Below, piece after piece: positions 63,528-64,000 of a stretch of DNA of 64,000 nucleotides (positions within the stretch are counted from its first letter, which is position 1; every line of letters starts with the position of its first letter). The notes under the pieces were generated by a model. It searched no databases and had not been told where the DNA came from. It was given only the letters and a program-made list of their open reading frames with translations. Source of the stretch: Laetiporus sulphureus 93-53 (Eukaryota; Basidiomycota; Agaricomycetes; Polyporales; Laetiporaceae). The translations under genes were made by a program, and so were the position numbers. Where the stretch lies: assembly GCF_001632365.1 (NCBI RefSeq), contig NW_024468571.1:124001-188000 (forward strand). Direction: 5' to 3'.

Positions 63528-64000
63528 ATGATCGGATTCAACCTTCACCTGGGCGATTCTTCAGGCGCCATCCTTATCTTTTATTCTCGCAGCTGTGCGA
63601 CTCGATGCGTTTCGACACCTATGTTCCTGCACTCACATCCATTATTTTCAGTTTCTATGGTTGCACATGTGCACAGGTCATGTATTATATGTGGCACTAC
63701 CGCAAAGACAGGTCATCGCTGCGGAGCCTGGTATGTGTCTGCATAACAGCGAATTGCTCTAATCGCCTCTGACGCTTGAACAGGTGGCGATATTATGGTG
63801 AGTCTTCATCAGTTGCGGAGATCAGTGGTTCATTGCGGCGAAGCAAGCATGATAGGTCCATGGATACGGCGACAACTATCGTTGATATCAAGGTACTTCT
63901 TATGCTGCGAGCGTCATGTGCTCTCTCACAAGTACACAGATAGTCTGGCAGTATCTGATCGCTGGCCATGCTAATCTTATCGGACATAATATTCTCTTCG
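63528..64000 (+). CDS. DUF6534-type membrane protein, paralogue D (3' end outside window)
   Basis: ATG at 63528: MIGFNLHLGDSSGAILIF; intron; FYGCTCAQVMYYMWHYRKDR; a 14-nt exon (63784-63797, VAILW); SMDTATTIVDIK; IVWQYLIAGHANLIGHNILF at the window edge. Same exon layout as paralogues A-C. The donor of exon 1 is unclear: the obvious GTGCGA gives the wrong phase, so exon 1 may be damaged. Confidence 0.65.

Overview
The window is a nuclear contig from a basidiomycete fungus, most likely an Agaricomycete. The evidence is the dense short GT-AG introns (about 50-60 nt), the very short exons, tandem DUF6534-type membrane proteins, a FunK1-like kinase, F-box/LRR proteins and a P-type H+-ATPase split by many introns. 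No prokaryotic operon logic applies; calls are eukaryotic gene models that I spliced by eye. Several models (GDP-fucose transporter, CLF1, FAD1, BPL1) close exactly in frame after splicing.

Left part (1-31 kb), mostly housekeeping: MRE11 (minus, 3' end off the window); a GDP-fucose-type Golgi transporter (plus); RNA polymerase III subunit RPC34 (minus) with a large charged insertion; a promethin/LDAF1-like small hydrophobic protein (plus); a DUF6534 gene (minus) followed by a degraded tandem copy of the promethin-DUF6534 block (10.8-13.1 kb); splicing factor CLF1; FAD synthetase; an MCT-family MFS transporter; biotin-protein ligase; and plasma-membrane H+-ATPase.

Middle (32-51 kb): an F-box/LRR gene, then a mobile-element region. 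It holds a 547-bp hAT-like element with a perfect 8-bp target duplication, and an 11.3-kb LTR element (471-bp LTRs, TSD CAACA) that contains a Tad1/I-like non-LTR retrotransposon and a 937-base assembly gap. The LTR element sits at the 5' end of a FunK1-like kinase gene. A diverged relic of the kinase/GDP-fucose-synthase intergenic region lies to its left.

Right part (51-64 kb): GDP-L-fucose synthase and GDP-mannose 4,6-dehydratase in tandem (both minus), an unrecognised small gene, a paralogue of the F-box gene, and two more DUF6534 paralogues (plus); the last is cut by the window edge.

Functional theme: the two enzymes that make GDP-L-fucose from GDP-mannose and a likely transporter that moves it into the Golgi are all in this window, although the transporter is about 47 kb from the enzymes. 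A second loose theme is cofactor supply: FAD synthetase, an MCT-type carrier and biotin ligase are consecutive plus-strand genes.
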